Origin: Bacillus sp. UNC41MFS5
Lineage (GTDB): Bacteria > Bacillota > Bacilli > Bacillales_B > DSM-18226
Assembly (NCBI RefSeq): GCF_000686805.1
Contig: NZ_JMLP01000033.1
Span: 1 to 26,856 of the forward strand
Reading direction: 5' to 3'
Length of the DNA stretch: 26,856 nt
The notes under the pieces are model-generated. The model did no database searches and had not been told where the DNA came from. It saw only the letters and a program-made list of their open reading frames with translations. A program made the translations under genes and the position numbers. Below, piece after piece: positions 14,959-22,481 of the stretch (its first letter is position 1; each line of letters starts with the position of its first letter).

Positions 14959-15428
14959 ACACGCCAGTCTCCTTTATAAAGGATCCTTCGAAACCATTGC
15001 ATAAATACAATTAATACACACAGATCAAACATCCAAATCGATACTGACCACCAAATACGCCAATGTATATGGATAAGCACGCCTAAATAATCTGCTAAAT
15101 ATTCCATCCCTGTTAATAGGATAATAAAAGATATCATTAATAGCAGTTTTCTCAATAGTGTGGTTAGGATGAGAAAAAAGTGAAGAAAGATAACCATAAG
15201 TATTGGAAATAGTATTATACGGTTTAGGTCATGGGAAAATTCATAGCTAAGGTTCTCAGGGATGATTAACGTTTTAAAATTCATATAGCAGAGAGCCGAG
15301 AAGTTTTGATATAGATAGGAACTAACCGTCCAATAAACGATGACTTCAAGAATATGAAGCATTTTCTTTTTTCTAATAAAAAGAAATAAAGCAAGCACAT
15401 TTAAGACGATATAGAAGAATAAAACCAT
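14955..15428 (-). CDS. CBO0543-type multi-pass membrane protein
   Basis: A 157-aa hydrophobic protein with about five helices. Its end, EYLADYLGVLIHIHWRIWWS, matches the CBO0543-family core pattern (acidic-Tyr-aromatic, then WxxWWS). It is the first gene of a two-gene unit, with AAAGGAG about 7 nt upstream of the ATG at 15428. It is a paralogue of the downstream gene in size and topology, not a fragment of it. The function is unknown. It diverges from the methyltransferase gene across a 179-bp gap in which I see no convincing promoter. Confidence 0.75.
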   Translation of the reverse strand: MVLFFYIVLNVLALFLFIRKKKMLHILEVIVYWTVSSYLYQNFSALCYMNFKTLIIPENLSYEFSHDLNRIILFPILMVIFLHFFLILTTLLRKLLLMISFIILLTGMEYLADYLGVLIHIHWRIWWSVSIWMFDLCVLIVFMQWFRRILYKGDWRV

Positions 15429-15607
15429 TCAAGATGACTCCTTTGATGTTTGCCTATTCCTTTTTGATTTAACAATCCCTTTTCTTTTATCTTGTCATAT
15501 TCATCGTAATTTATTTGGGTTTATTCTATCTTTACATTTTAACTTGCTTCATTTGTCCGATTAAGATACGCTTCATTCAGACCACTTAGACAAGGAGATA
15601 TTAATAT

Positions 15608-16399
15608 ATGGATAGAAACAAATTTTCGGCGATTGCCCACCGCAATCATGCCTTTAGTAATCCTATTAGCGAAAAAAAGATAATGAAAATGCTTGATATT
15701 GTCTCTCCGAAAGCCTCTGACAAAGTGATTGATATTGGAGCAGGAAAGTGTGAACTGTTAATTCGCTTAGTGGAAAATTACAAGGTATCTGCCACTGCAA
15801 TCGAATTGTATGAAGGGGCCATCGAGGAAGCAAAGCGGAAAGCAAGCAGCAGAATTCCTGAGGGCAGGATTGAATTTATCGTGGATGATGCCACCTCGGC
15901 GATCGAAAGATATGAGGAAGATGGGTATGATTTTGGCATTTGTATCGGTTCAACCCACGCATTAGGTGGACTTGAACCCACCCTACAGACATTAAAACGT
16001 CTAGTTAAGAAAAATGGCTACATTCTGATAGGCGAAGGATATTGGAAACAGACTCCAAGCCCTGAATATTTAGAAGCGCTCGGAGGAGCAGACGAGTCAG
16101 AATGTAAAACCCATGCGGATACTGTTAAGGCTGGCGAGGAATTAGGATTAATCCCGCTTTGGTCTTATGTTGCCAACGATGATGATTGGGATGATTACGA
16201 GTGGCTATATTCGATGTCCATTGAGAACTATTGTCTTGAGAATCCAGATGATCCAGATTGTGATGCGATGTTGGAGCGGATTCGAACTTGGCGTCGGACA
16301 TATTTGACCTGGGGCAGGGATACGTTGGGATTCGGTTTGTATTTGTATAGGAATAACAATAACAATAACAATAACCATAACAAAAACAATATCAAATAG
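15608..16399 (+). CDS. Class I SAM-dependent methyltransferase with Asn-repeat tail
   Basis: A 263-aa methyltransferase. SAM motif I is VIDIGAGKCELL (40-51). The acidic residue of motif II is E66 in TAIELYEGA and motif III is FIVDDATS. Late motifs include YDFGICIGSTHALGG and KNGYILIGEGYW. The acceptor is unknown. The last ~15 residues are almost all Asn with His and Lys, encoded by a hexanucleotide repeat at 16352-16390; the conserved fold ends before it. AAGGAG lies 10 nt before the ATG. It is followed by a small hairpin (16408-16428) and the palindrome array. Confidence 0.85.
   Translation: MDRNKFSAIAHRNHAFSNPISEKKIMKMLDIVSPKASDKVIDIGAGKCELLIRLVENYKVSATAIELYEGAIEEAKRKASSRIPEGRIEFIVDDATSAIERYEEDGYDFGICIGSTHALGGLEPTLQTLKRLVKKNGYILIGEGYWKQTPSPEYLEALGGADESECKTHADTVKAGEELGLIPLWSYVANDDDWDDYEWLYSMSIENYCLENPDDPDCDAMLERIRTWRRTYLTWGRDTLGFGLYLYRNNNNNNNNHNKNNIK
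16352..16390 (+). repeat. AATAAC hexanucleotide microsatellite in coding sequence
   Basis: Four exact AATAAC units, then the variants CATAAC and AAAAAC plus a partial unit. The six-base unit keeps the frame, so slippage would only add or remove Asn pairs at the C-terminus. Confidence 0.85.
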
Positions 16400-16438
16400 T
16401 ACCTCCCAAGCCTTATATACCAAGGCTTCAACACTATT

Positions 16439-16663
16439 TAATCAAACGTTTGATTAGTTTTTCAGAGGTATTTTCCGACCTATTTTAATCAAACGTTTGA
16501 TTAGTTTTTCCTCAAAAAAAATTCTCACACCATAAAAGTCCTTCAATACCATGGTCTCTCCTCCATTTAATCAATCGGTTGATTAGTTTTTTCAAAAACA
16601 CGCTATTCACCATAAATCCATGCATACGAAGGCTTCAACCCGTTTTAATCAAACGTTTGATTA
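16439..16663. repeat. Four copies of an 18-bp palindrome
   Basis: TAATCAAACGTTTGATTA occurs perfectly at 16439-16456, 16486-16503 and 16646-16663, and with two central changes at 16568-16585 (TAATCAATCGGTTGATTA). The first three are followed by G and 5-6 T. Flanks are partly shared (AAGGCTTCAAC before copies 1 and 4). The size and ACGT centre suit a TetR-family operator, but no TetR gene is in the window. The stretch 16400-16700 has no gene. Confidence 0.85.
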
Positions 16664-16702
16664 GTAACACCCATTAGACTTCTAGGACCACATCTGTTAC
16701 AC

Positions 16703-16723
16703 TATAATAGTTACCCAAGGTAA
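16703..16723 (+). promoter_or_regulatory. -10 box and MarR-type operator of the marR-MFS operon
   Basis: A perfect TATAAT (16703-16708) is followed by the palindrome TTACC-CAA-GGTAA (16711-16723), a MarR-like operator covering the start point. The -35 (TTCTAG, 17 bp upstream) is poor. Autorepression is inferred. Confidence 0.6.
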
Positions 16724-16754
16724 TTATTACTCTAGCTAACTATCCAACTTATTC

Positions 16755-16760
16755 GGGGTG
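16755..16760 (+). promoter_or_regulatory. Ribosome binding site that questions the MarR start
   Basis: GGGGTG stands 6 nt before the codon ATA at 16767, in frame with the MarR gene. No Shine-Dalgarno sequence precedes TTG 16800 or ATG 16803. Confidence 0.55.
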
Positions 16761-16799
16761 ATTTAAATAAAGACTTCACAAAAATTCTTTCACCAATTA

Positions 16800-17186
16800 T
16801 TGATGCTCTACCGTCCGTTTGAAAATAAATTGAATTTCCATTTGGCTGAGCATCAACTTCACAGAGCGCAATGGTCTATTTTTCACTGCTTATCCAATAA
16901 TGGACCTGCTACATTGGTGGAACTTTCTCATTATTTATATGTAGAAAAGCCCACAGTTACTCGAACTATCAATCGGTTAGAAGAACTGGGATATGTCGAA
17001 CAGGTTCCTAGCAACGATAAACGTGAAAAGCGGATACAGCTGACAGAACTAGGAAAAAAAGTATATATGGATGTTCGTGTCACGATTGATCAATTTGAAA
17101 ATGACATTTTAAAAGGAATCTCAGCGCACGAACAGCTTGAAGCCATCCGGATTATGGGAATCATTCGAGATAATATTATTAAGTAA
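16800..17186 (+). CDS. MarR-family transcriptional regulator
   Basis: Winged-helix repressor. The HTH is ATLVELSHYLYVEKPTVTRTINRLEELGYV, followed by the wing SNDKREKRIQLT. With canonical starts it is 127-128 aa (TTG 16800 or ATG 16803), but this cuts into the first helix of the fold. Reading back in frame to ATA 16767 adds MKTSQKFFHQL (if AUA is read as Met), which looks like a genuine MarR N-terminus and is preceded by GGGGTG at 6 nt. The true start may therefore be a non-standard AUA, or an ATG changed to ATA. It is co-transcribed with the MFS gene 13 bp downstream and probably represses both. Confidence 0.88.
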   Translation: MMLYRPFENKLNFHLAEHQLHRAQWSIFHCLSNNGPATLVELSHYLYVEKPTVTRTINRLEELGYVEQVPSNDKREKRIQLTELGKKVYMDVRVTIDQFENDILKGISAHEQLEAIRIMGIIRDNIIK

Positions 17187-17199
17187 GGGGTTAAATAAC

Positions 17200-18414
17200 G
17201 TGAATCAATCAAGAGCTAAACTTTGGACTAAAGATTTTACGATTGTTTCCGGGGTCAATTTTTTCGTCACTTTAGTCTTTTATTTATTAATTGTCATCAT
17301 TGGTGTTTATGCAGTAGACGAATTTCATGCTTCTACGAGTCAAGCAGGTCTTGTCACAGGAATCTTTATTGTCGGTTCATTAATTGGCAGGTTATTGATT
17401 GGCCGATTTATTGAGTCTATTGGACGGAAGAGAACATTAATCATTGGTACCGTCTTTTTTATTTTGACACTTCTTCTATATTTTCTTAATTTCGGGATTA
17501 CCTTCCTGCTTATAACACGCTTACTCCATGGGATTGCAGCTGGAATGGTCGGTACAGCAACAGGTACGATAGTGGCCCAGATTATCCCTGCTTCACGGAA
17601 AGCAGAAGGGATTGGCTATTTCAGCATGAGTGCAACACTGGCTACCGCAATTGGCCCATTCATTGGTCTTTACATGACCCAGCATACAGACTTTCAAATG
17701 ATATTTATTTTCTCACTTGTATTAGGATTCATTAGTTTGATCACAGCGTTCTTGGTAAATGTGCCACAATTGGAAGGAACACCCCAACCAACTGAAACAA
17801 AAGGATTTAAGCTTTCTAATTATATTGAGCCCAATGCACTGCCAATTGCAGTTATCACACTAGTAGTAGCTTTTTGTTATTCCAGCGTTCTTTCATTTAT
17901 TAACTTCTATGCGATAGAAATTGACTTAGTAAGCGCGGCAAGTTTCTTTTTCTTAGTTTATTCCATTGCCGTATTGTTATCACGCCCCCTTTCCGGCCGT
18001 ATAATGGATTTAAAAGGGGCAAACTATATTATGTATCCATGCATTATTGCCTTTGCCGGTGGTTTGTTTCTGCTTAGTACTGCGAGAGTCAGCACTATTT
18101 TATTAGCAGCTGGCGTATTAATCGGCCTTGGTTTCGGTAACTTGCAATCAAGTACCCAAGCAGTAGCAGTAAAACTAACTCCACCCCATCGGATGGGATT
18201 GGCAACTTCCACTTTCTTTATCTTTCTTGATGCTGGTCTGGGGTTCGGTCCATACATCCTCGGGTTTATTATTCCGTTAACAGGCTATCGTACTTTGTAT
18301 GTCATCTTAGGTGCAGTCGTTCTCGCATCGATGGTTCTTTATCACTTCCTGCACGGTAAGAAAGAACTTCCAAGAAGAACCATGTTGAATGAACCAACGC
18401 CTGGCACTCATTGA
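17200..18414 (+). CDS. MFS drug-efflux-type transporter (DHA1-like)
   Basis: A 404-aa, 12-helix permease. The loop between helices 2 and 3 is GRLLIGRFIESIGRKRTLIIG, matching the MFS motif A pattern; helix 5 carries GPFIG near the antiporter motif C position. The start is GTG 17200, with AAGGGG 9 nt upstream; an earlier in-frame ATG lies inside the MarR gene and lacks a ribosome site. The MarR-MFS arrangement resembles B. subtilis ywoH-ywoG and other multidrug efflux loci. The exported compound is unknown, and it is likely induced when a ligand releases the MarR repressor. Confidence 0.88.
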   Translation: MNQSRAKLWTKDFTIVSGVNFFVTLVFYLLIVIIGVYAVDEFHASTSQAGLVTGIFIVGSLIGRLLIGRFIESIGRKRTLIIGTVFFILTLLLYFLNFGITFLLITRLLHGIAAGMVGTATGTIVAQIIPASRKAEGIGYFSMSATLATAIGPFIGLYMTQHTDFQMIFIFSLVLGFISLITAFLVNVPQLEGTPQPTETKGFKLSNYIEPNALPIAVITLVVAFCYSSVLSFINFYAIEIDLVSAASFFFLVYSIAVLLSRPLSGRIMDLKGANYIMYPCIIAFAGGLFLLSTARVSTILLAAGVLIGLGFGNLQSSTQAVAVKLTPPHRMGLATSTFFIFLDAGLGFGPYILGFIIPLTGYRTLYVILGAVVLASMVLYHFLHGKKELPRRTMLNEPTPGTH

Positions 18415-18506
18415 TTTCTAGCATCACCCTTCAAGCGGCAGACATAAAACCCGTCTTAAGCAAATATGATTAACATAAGAATCCTAAATAAAGGGGGTCG
18501 GTACAT

Positions 18507-18695
18507 TTGGTAATTTTTAATAAAATTGCATTATCCTTCGTAGTTTTCTTTTCCATCAGTATGATCATAAATACTTATTTAGGAGAAAAGGAACAGATCC
18601 AATCGGATGTTATTTATTTTGTGATGAACGGGTTTGCATATATTGTATCTGCATTAGAAGTGGAAAAAGAAAAACAGGGATTAGAAACTGCATAG
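18507..18695 (+). CDS. Small hypothetical membrane protein
   Basis: A 62-aa protein starting at TTG 18507, with AAGGGGGT 8 nt upstream, which supports real translation. There are two hydrophobic segments: FNKIALSFVVFFSISMIINT (4-23) and VIYFVMNGFAYIVSAL (35-50), then a charged tail EVEKEKQGLE. I do not recognise the family. It sits alone between the MFS gene and the lysine riboswitch, and its stop is 28 bp before the riboswitch promoter, so no terminator of its own is obvious. Confidence 0.6.
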   Translation: MVIFNKIALSFVVFFSISMIINTYLGEKEQIQSDVIYFVMNGFAYIVSALEVEKEKQGLETA

Positions 18696-18723
18696 ATTTG
18701 GCAAATATAGTTCCTTTTCCCTC

Positions 18724-18752
18724 TTGAAACAAAAGGAATATTCTGATATATT
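18724..18752 (+). promoter_or_regulatory. dapA promoter
   Basis: TTGAAA at 18724-18729, a 17-nt spacer and TATATT at 18747-18752. It lies about 45 bp upstream of the riboswitch aptamer. Confidence 0.7.
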
Positions 18753-18796
18753 TATTATCAATTATATATTTTTCTTGCTTCAATACTTTTGAAGTG

Positions 18797-18969
18797 AGGA
18801 TAGAGGCGCAAAGACCATTAGTACGCAACTGGAGGATAATGAGGTCCAACGATGGCTGTGAAAAGGGGAATTTGCCGAAGTTTCATTGATTCTCATTTAT
18901 CATGAAGCTGGTTCTGCTATTGAAAAAATACAGAACTGTCATATAGGAGACTATATGGAGGGCTATCTT
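18797..18969 (+). promoter_or_regulatory. Lysine riboswitch (L box) aptamer
   Basis: Conserved L-box segments occur in order: AGGATAGAGGCGCA at 18797-18810, AAAAGGGGAATTTGCCGAAG at 18861-18880, then GGAGGGCTATCTT ending at 18969. P1 is AGGATAG (18797-18803) paired with CTATCTT (18963-18969). The layout matches the B. subtilis lysC L box. When lysine binds, P1 should hold and the terminator at 19003 forms, switching dapA off. This fills most of the 405-bp gap before dapA; reading frames across it are not genes. Confidence 0.93.
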
Positions 18970-19002
18970 ACGCACGGGAACTTAGTTATTTATGTTTCTA
19001 CT

Positions 19003-19032
19003 GCAACAGTGAACCCTCACTGTTGCTTTTTT
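19003..19032 (+). terminator. Riboswitch-controlled terminator
   Basis: GCAACAGTGA (19003-19012), loop ACCC, TCACTGTTGC (19017-19026) and six T. A perfect 10-bp stem, 69 bp before the dapA start codon. Confidence 0.9.
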
Positions 19033-19100
19033 GCGTTGAATTTTGAATGGCCTTGCCCACCTCTAAATTTTATAAAAATTTATTAAAAGGGTGAGAAAAG

Positions 19101-19988
19101 ATGAATTTTGGCCAAGTTTTAACCGCGATGGTTACACCATTTGATCAAAATGGCGAGGTTGATTTTAACGCAGTAAGAAGATTAGTAGATTATTTAATTG
19201 ATAATGGGACGGACGGGCTCGTCGTTGCTGGTACAACAGGGGAATCTCCAACCTTAACGACGGATGAAAAAATCGCTCTATTTAAAGCGGTTGTCGTCGC
19301 AGCGAAAGGAAGAGTTCCTGTCATCGCTGGTACTGGCTCAAATAACACGCGGGCTTCTATCAGTTTAACAAAGCAGGCCGAAGAAACAGGTGTAGATGGG
19401 ATTATGCTCGTTGCTCCATACTATAACAAACCTTCCCAAGAAGGTATGTATCAACACTTCAAGGCAATCGCTGAATCTACATCATTACCGGTTATGCTTT
19501 ATAATATCCCTGGCCGAAGTGCGGTCAATCTATCGGCAGAGACCATTGTTCGCCTTTCCCAAATCGAGAATATTGTCGCTGTAAAGGAAGCAAGTGGCAA
19601 CCTGGATGCTATGGCTACTATTATAAGCCAAGCTCATAGTGATTTTACCCTTTATAGTGGGGATGACAGCTTAACATTGCCGGTTTTAGCGATTGGCGGT
19701 GCTGGAGTTGTATCCGTTGCTTCCCATGTAATTGGCAATGAAATGCAAGAAATGATAAATCATTTTAAAAATGGTCGCGTCCAAGAAGCTGCTCACTCTC
19801 ATCGCCAACTTCTGCCTCTTATGAAGGCATTATTTACGGCCCCTAATCCGGCCCCAGTGAAAGCAGCCCTGAACATGAGCGGGGTGCAGGTTGGTGGACT
19901 TAGATTGCCATTACTCCCTTTGAGTCATGAGGAGGAAAAGGCATTGCAAGTGGTTTTACCTGAACACCAAGTCAAAACATTAATTTAA
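19101..19988 (+). CDS. dapA: 4-hydroxy-tetrahydrodipicolinate synthase
   Basis: Condenses pyruvate with L-aspartate semialdehyde, the first step toward diaminopimelate, lysine and, in sporulating cells, dipicolinate. At 295 aa it has the usual length. The Schiff-base lysine is K162 in AVKEASGN; Y134 (LYNIPGR) and T45/T46 (GTTGES) complete the catalytic triad, and R139 follows. The start ATG has AAAGGG and GAGAAAAG upstream. Its own lysine riboswitch shows repression by lysine. In B. subtilis dapA lies in an operon after asd-dapG; here it stands alone, so it may be a second, lysine-regulated copy. Confidence 0.96.
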   Translation: MNFGQVLTAMVTPFDQNGEVDFNAVRRLVDYLIDNGTDGLVVAGTTGESPTLTTDEKIALFKAVVVAAKGRVPVIAGTGSNNTRASISLTKQAEETGVDGIMLVAPYYNKPSQEGMYQHFKAIAESTSLPVMLYNIPGRSAVNLSAETIVRLSQIENIVAVKEASGNLDAMATIISQAHSDFTLYSGDDSLTLPVLAIGGAGVVSVASHVIGNEMQEMINHFKNGRVQEAAHSHRQLLPLMKALFTAPNPAPVKAALNMSGVQVGGLRLPLLPLSHEEEKALQVVLPEHQVKTLI

Positions 19989-19997
19989 TTTGCTTGT

Positions 19998-20045
19998 AGG
20001 CTGTCGACACACTGGGAATTCAGTGCTGTTGGCAGCCTTTTATTT
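19998..20045 (+). terminator. dapA terminator
   Basis: A long imperfect stem: AGGCTG, TCGACA, CACTG on the left and CAGTG, CTGTTGG, CAGCCT on the right, loop GGAATT, then TTTATTTT. It separates dapA from the RNase J gene. Confidence 0.8.
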
Positions 20046-20144
20046 TAGGTCATTGACTAAAAAAGTTTTCACTCTCCCCTTCCAATAAAGTCTAACCAAA
20101 AGGGCATACTATTCATATTTACTTGGAATAGGGAGGATATTTAC

Positions 20145-21818
20145 TTGCAAACCAATAATCAGCAATTATCCATTTTCGCTTTAGGCGGCATCAATGAAAT
20201 CGGTAAAAACATGTATGTGGTTCAATACGAAGACGATATTTTTATCATTGATTGCGGTGGTAAGTTTCCAGATGAGAGTTTATTAGGAATTGATTTAATT
20301 ATCCCCGATATTACCTATTTAGTAGAAAATCAGGAGAAAATCCGTGCTTTGATTGTCACTCATGGGCACGAGGACCATATTGGCGGGATTCCGTATATTT
20401 TAAGAAAATTGAACGTCCCTATTTACGCTACCCGCTTTACATTGGGACTCATTGAACTAAAAATTGACGAGCACCGGTTGAATGGAAACACAAAGCTCGT
20501 GACCGTTGATTCTAATTCCAAACTTGAGTTTGGGAAGACAACGGTTTCCTTCTTCAGAGTGAGTCACAGTATCCCGGATTGTCTCGGCATTGTTTTTCAT
20601 ACTCCAGAAGGGAATGTCGTTCATACCGGAGACTTCAAGTTTGATTTAACACCGGTAAATAATCAACATTCCGATATTCATAAGATGGCTGATATCGGTG
20701 AGCAAGGTGTCTTAGTTTTAATATCAGAGAGTACCAATGCGGAGCGTAAAGGGCTAACACCTTCCGAGCAAATGATTGGGGACAATTTGGATGAAGCTTT
20801 CATGAAAGCGGAAGGGAAAATCTTTATATCTACCTTTGCCTCGAATGTAAATCGTGTCCAGCAGGTCGTCGCCTCTGCCATAAAATCCAATCGAAAGATC
20901 GCCCTTCTTGGCCGTAGTATGGTAAATGTCGTCTCTGTTGCGATGGAGCGCGGGTATCTAAATATGCCCGAGGGGATGCTTATCGAAGCACGGGATGTTG
21001 ACCAACTGGCGCCTGAAAAGGTTGTGATTCTTTGTACCGGAAGTCAGGGGGAGCCAATGGCGGCCCTTGCTCGACTGGCAAGCGGGAACTACCGGGATGT
21101 ATCCATTTATCCTGGGGATACAGTTATCTTGGCTGCCTCACCCATACCAGGCAATGAAAAGGACGTTTCAAAGATCATCGACAATTTATTTCAACTAGGG
21201 GCTAAAGTCATCTATGGCTCGGGTAGTTCAACGGGTATGCATGTTTCAGGGCACGGTTATCAGGAAGACTTAAAGCTGATGCTTACCTTAATGAAACCGA
21301 CCTATTTTATTCCGATTCATGGTGAATATCGAATGCTGCATCATCACCGGTTGTTAGCTGAGTCGGTGGGCGTAGAAAAAGGGAATACATTTATTATTAA
21401 AAACGGCGATGTGGTTGATATCGAAAATTCCGTTGCCCGTCAAACTCGGTCAATTCCTGCTGGGGATACGTATGTAGACGGGATGGGAGTTGGCGACGTT
21501 GGGGACATTGTGCTCAGGGACCGGAAGCAGCTTTCTGAGGATGGAATGCTCGTGATTGTGAGCACCATTAGTAAAGGAGACCGGAAGATCATTTCTGGAC
21601 CTGACACCATTACCCGCGGGTTCGTCTATGCCCGTAACTCAGATCAGCTCCTTAAAGAGATTAACCGACTTGCTAAGAAAACCATTAATGACCTCCAAAG
21701 TGAAAACATCCGCCAATGGAATGTCATCAAACAAAACATCAAAAAAAGCGTCGGACAATACGTATTCGCCCAAACAAAAAGAAAACCGATGATCCTCCCT
21801 ATTATTATTGAAATATAA
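20145..21818 (+). CDS. RNase J-family ribonuclease
   Basis: A 557-aa metallo-beta-lactamase/beta-CASP ribonuclease, which matures and degrades RNA by 5'-3' exo- and endonuclease action. It begins LSIFALGGINEIGKNMY. Zinc ligands are intact: HGHEDHIGG (73-81), H141 in SHSIPD, and HTGDFKFD (H160, D163), with HVSGHG later. It ends RKPMILPIIIEI, the RNase J C-terminus. The position after dapA is that of rnjB (RNase J2) in B. subtilis, but RNase J2 has a degenerate HGHxxx motif while this one is J1-like. It may be RNase J2 with full activity or a third paralogue. TTG start with GGGAGG 8 nt upstream. Confidence 0.92.
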   Translation: MQTNNQQLSIFALGGINEIGKNMYVVQYEDDIFIIDCGGKFPDESLLGIDLIIPDITYLVENQEKIRALIVTHGHEDHIGGIPYILRKLNVPIYATRFTLGLIELKIDEHRLNGNTKLVTVDSNSKLEFGKTTVSFFRVSHSIPDCLGIVFHTPEGNVVHTGDFKFDLTPVNNQHSDIHKMADIGEQGVLVLISESTNAERKGLTPSEQMIGDNLDEAFMKAEGKIFISTFASNVNRVQQVVASAIKSNRKIALLGRSMVNVVSVAMERGYLNMPEGMLIEARDVDQLAPEKVVILCTGSQGEPMAALARLASGNYRDVSIYPGDTVILAASPIPGNEKDVSKIIDNLFQLGAKVIYGSGSSTGMHVSGHGYQEDLKLMLTLMKPTYFIPIHGEYRMLHHHRLLAESVGVEKGNTFIIKNGDVVDIENSVARQTRSIPAGDTYVDGMGVGDVGDIVLRDRKQLSEDGMLVIVSTISKGDRKIISGPDTITRGFVYARNSDQLLKEINRLAKKTINDLQSENIRQWNVIKQNIKKSVGQYVFAQTKRKPMILPIIIEI

Positions 21819-21822
21819 AAAA

Positions 21823-21876
21823 GGGTGTCAGGCACCATGTGAAATTTTCACATGGTGCCTGACACCCAATTTTTTT
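21823..21876. terminator. Bidirectional terminator from dispersed repeat copy D
   Basis: A perfect 22-bp inverted repeat (21823-21844 and 21846-21867), built on GGGTGTCAGGCACCATG. It has AATTTTTTT on the right, and leftward CTTTTTTATATTT. It lies between the converging RNase J gene and desR remnant and can stop both. Confidence 0.85.
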
Positions 21877-22390
21877 ACCCCGTTGGCAATTTCATTTTAT
21901 CTAATATGGTGGTGAGGTAGTTTCTGACTATGTTGGTTTTTGTTTGTTCCTTGAGGCGCAGTTGGAATACTTCCATATCTTGTTTTTGGTCAATCGTGTC
22001 TTCGTCGATTAGTTCCTCGCAATAAATTTTATTTCCATTATTAATACTGCGAATCGAACTTGCTAATTCCTCACTAGGGCTATCCTTCAATAAAAACCCA
22101 CTTACCTCCGCCTGTAACGCACGCTGATAATATCCACTTCGAGCAAAGGTGGTTAGGATAATCACCTTACAGCCAAATGACCTTAAAGCTTCTGCCGCCT
22201 CAAGACCGCTCATTTCAGGCATCTCGATATCCATGATACAAATATCTGGCTGAAGTTGGTGGACTAGTGCCAGCGCCTCTTCCCCATTGCTTGCCTGACC
22301 GACCACTTCCATGTCCTCTTCCAAATTCAAGAGAGAACCCATTGCTCCAAGCAGCAGTTCCTGATCCTCAGCAATAACTATTCGAATCAT
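21875..22390 (-). pseudogene. desR: Degenerate DesR response regulator (receiver intact, HTH disrupted)
   Basis: Residues 1-120 match a NarL-type receiver very like B. subtilis DesR: acidic pair E8/D9, phospho-acceptor D54 (CIMDIEMPEMSG), ILTTFAR, and K102 in LLKDSPSEELA. After residue ~125 the DNA-binding domain is broken. EVFQL and VRNYLTTILDKM survive, but the helices between them are shortened and the protein stops early at 171 aa (DesR about 199). Shifted frames at DTLT and AS look like remnants, suggesting several small indels. The stop abuts repeat copy D. No DesK kinase gene is present. The receiver could still be made, but regulation of des through this gene looks lost. Confidence 0.7.
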
Positions 22391-22423
22391 GTCAGTTCTC
22401 TCCTTAACTGGCAGATGTTATGT

Positions 22424-22453
22424 AAATAACAACTCCCCTTAATGAAGGGGAGT
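22424..22453 (-). terminator. des terminator
   Basis: Read leftward: ACTCCCCTT (22453-22445), loop CATT, AAGGGGAGT (22440-22432), then TGTTATTT. A perfect 9-bp stem. It lies in the 91-bp gap where desK would be expected. Confidence 0.7.
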
Positions 22454-22481
22454 AAGCCTGTAATAATGGTTTAGTTAGTTA

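Noticed and set aside
16439..16663. CRISPR-like spaced repeats
   Set aside because: Units are 18-bp palindromes at irregular spacing, spacers are partly repeated, and no cas genes are present.
17137..17199. ATG 17137 as the start of the MFS transporter
   Set aside because: It lies inside the MarR gene without a ribosome site; GTG 17200 has AAGGGG at proper distance.
18886..19086. 66-aa open frame before dapA
   Set aside because: It overlaps the lysine riboswitch aptamer and its terminator; RNA structure explains the sequence.
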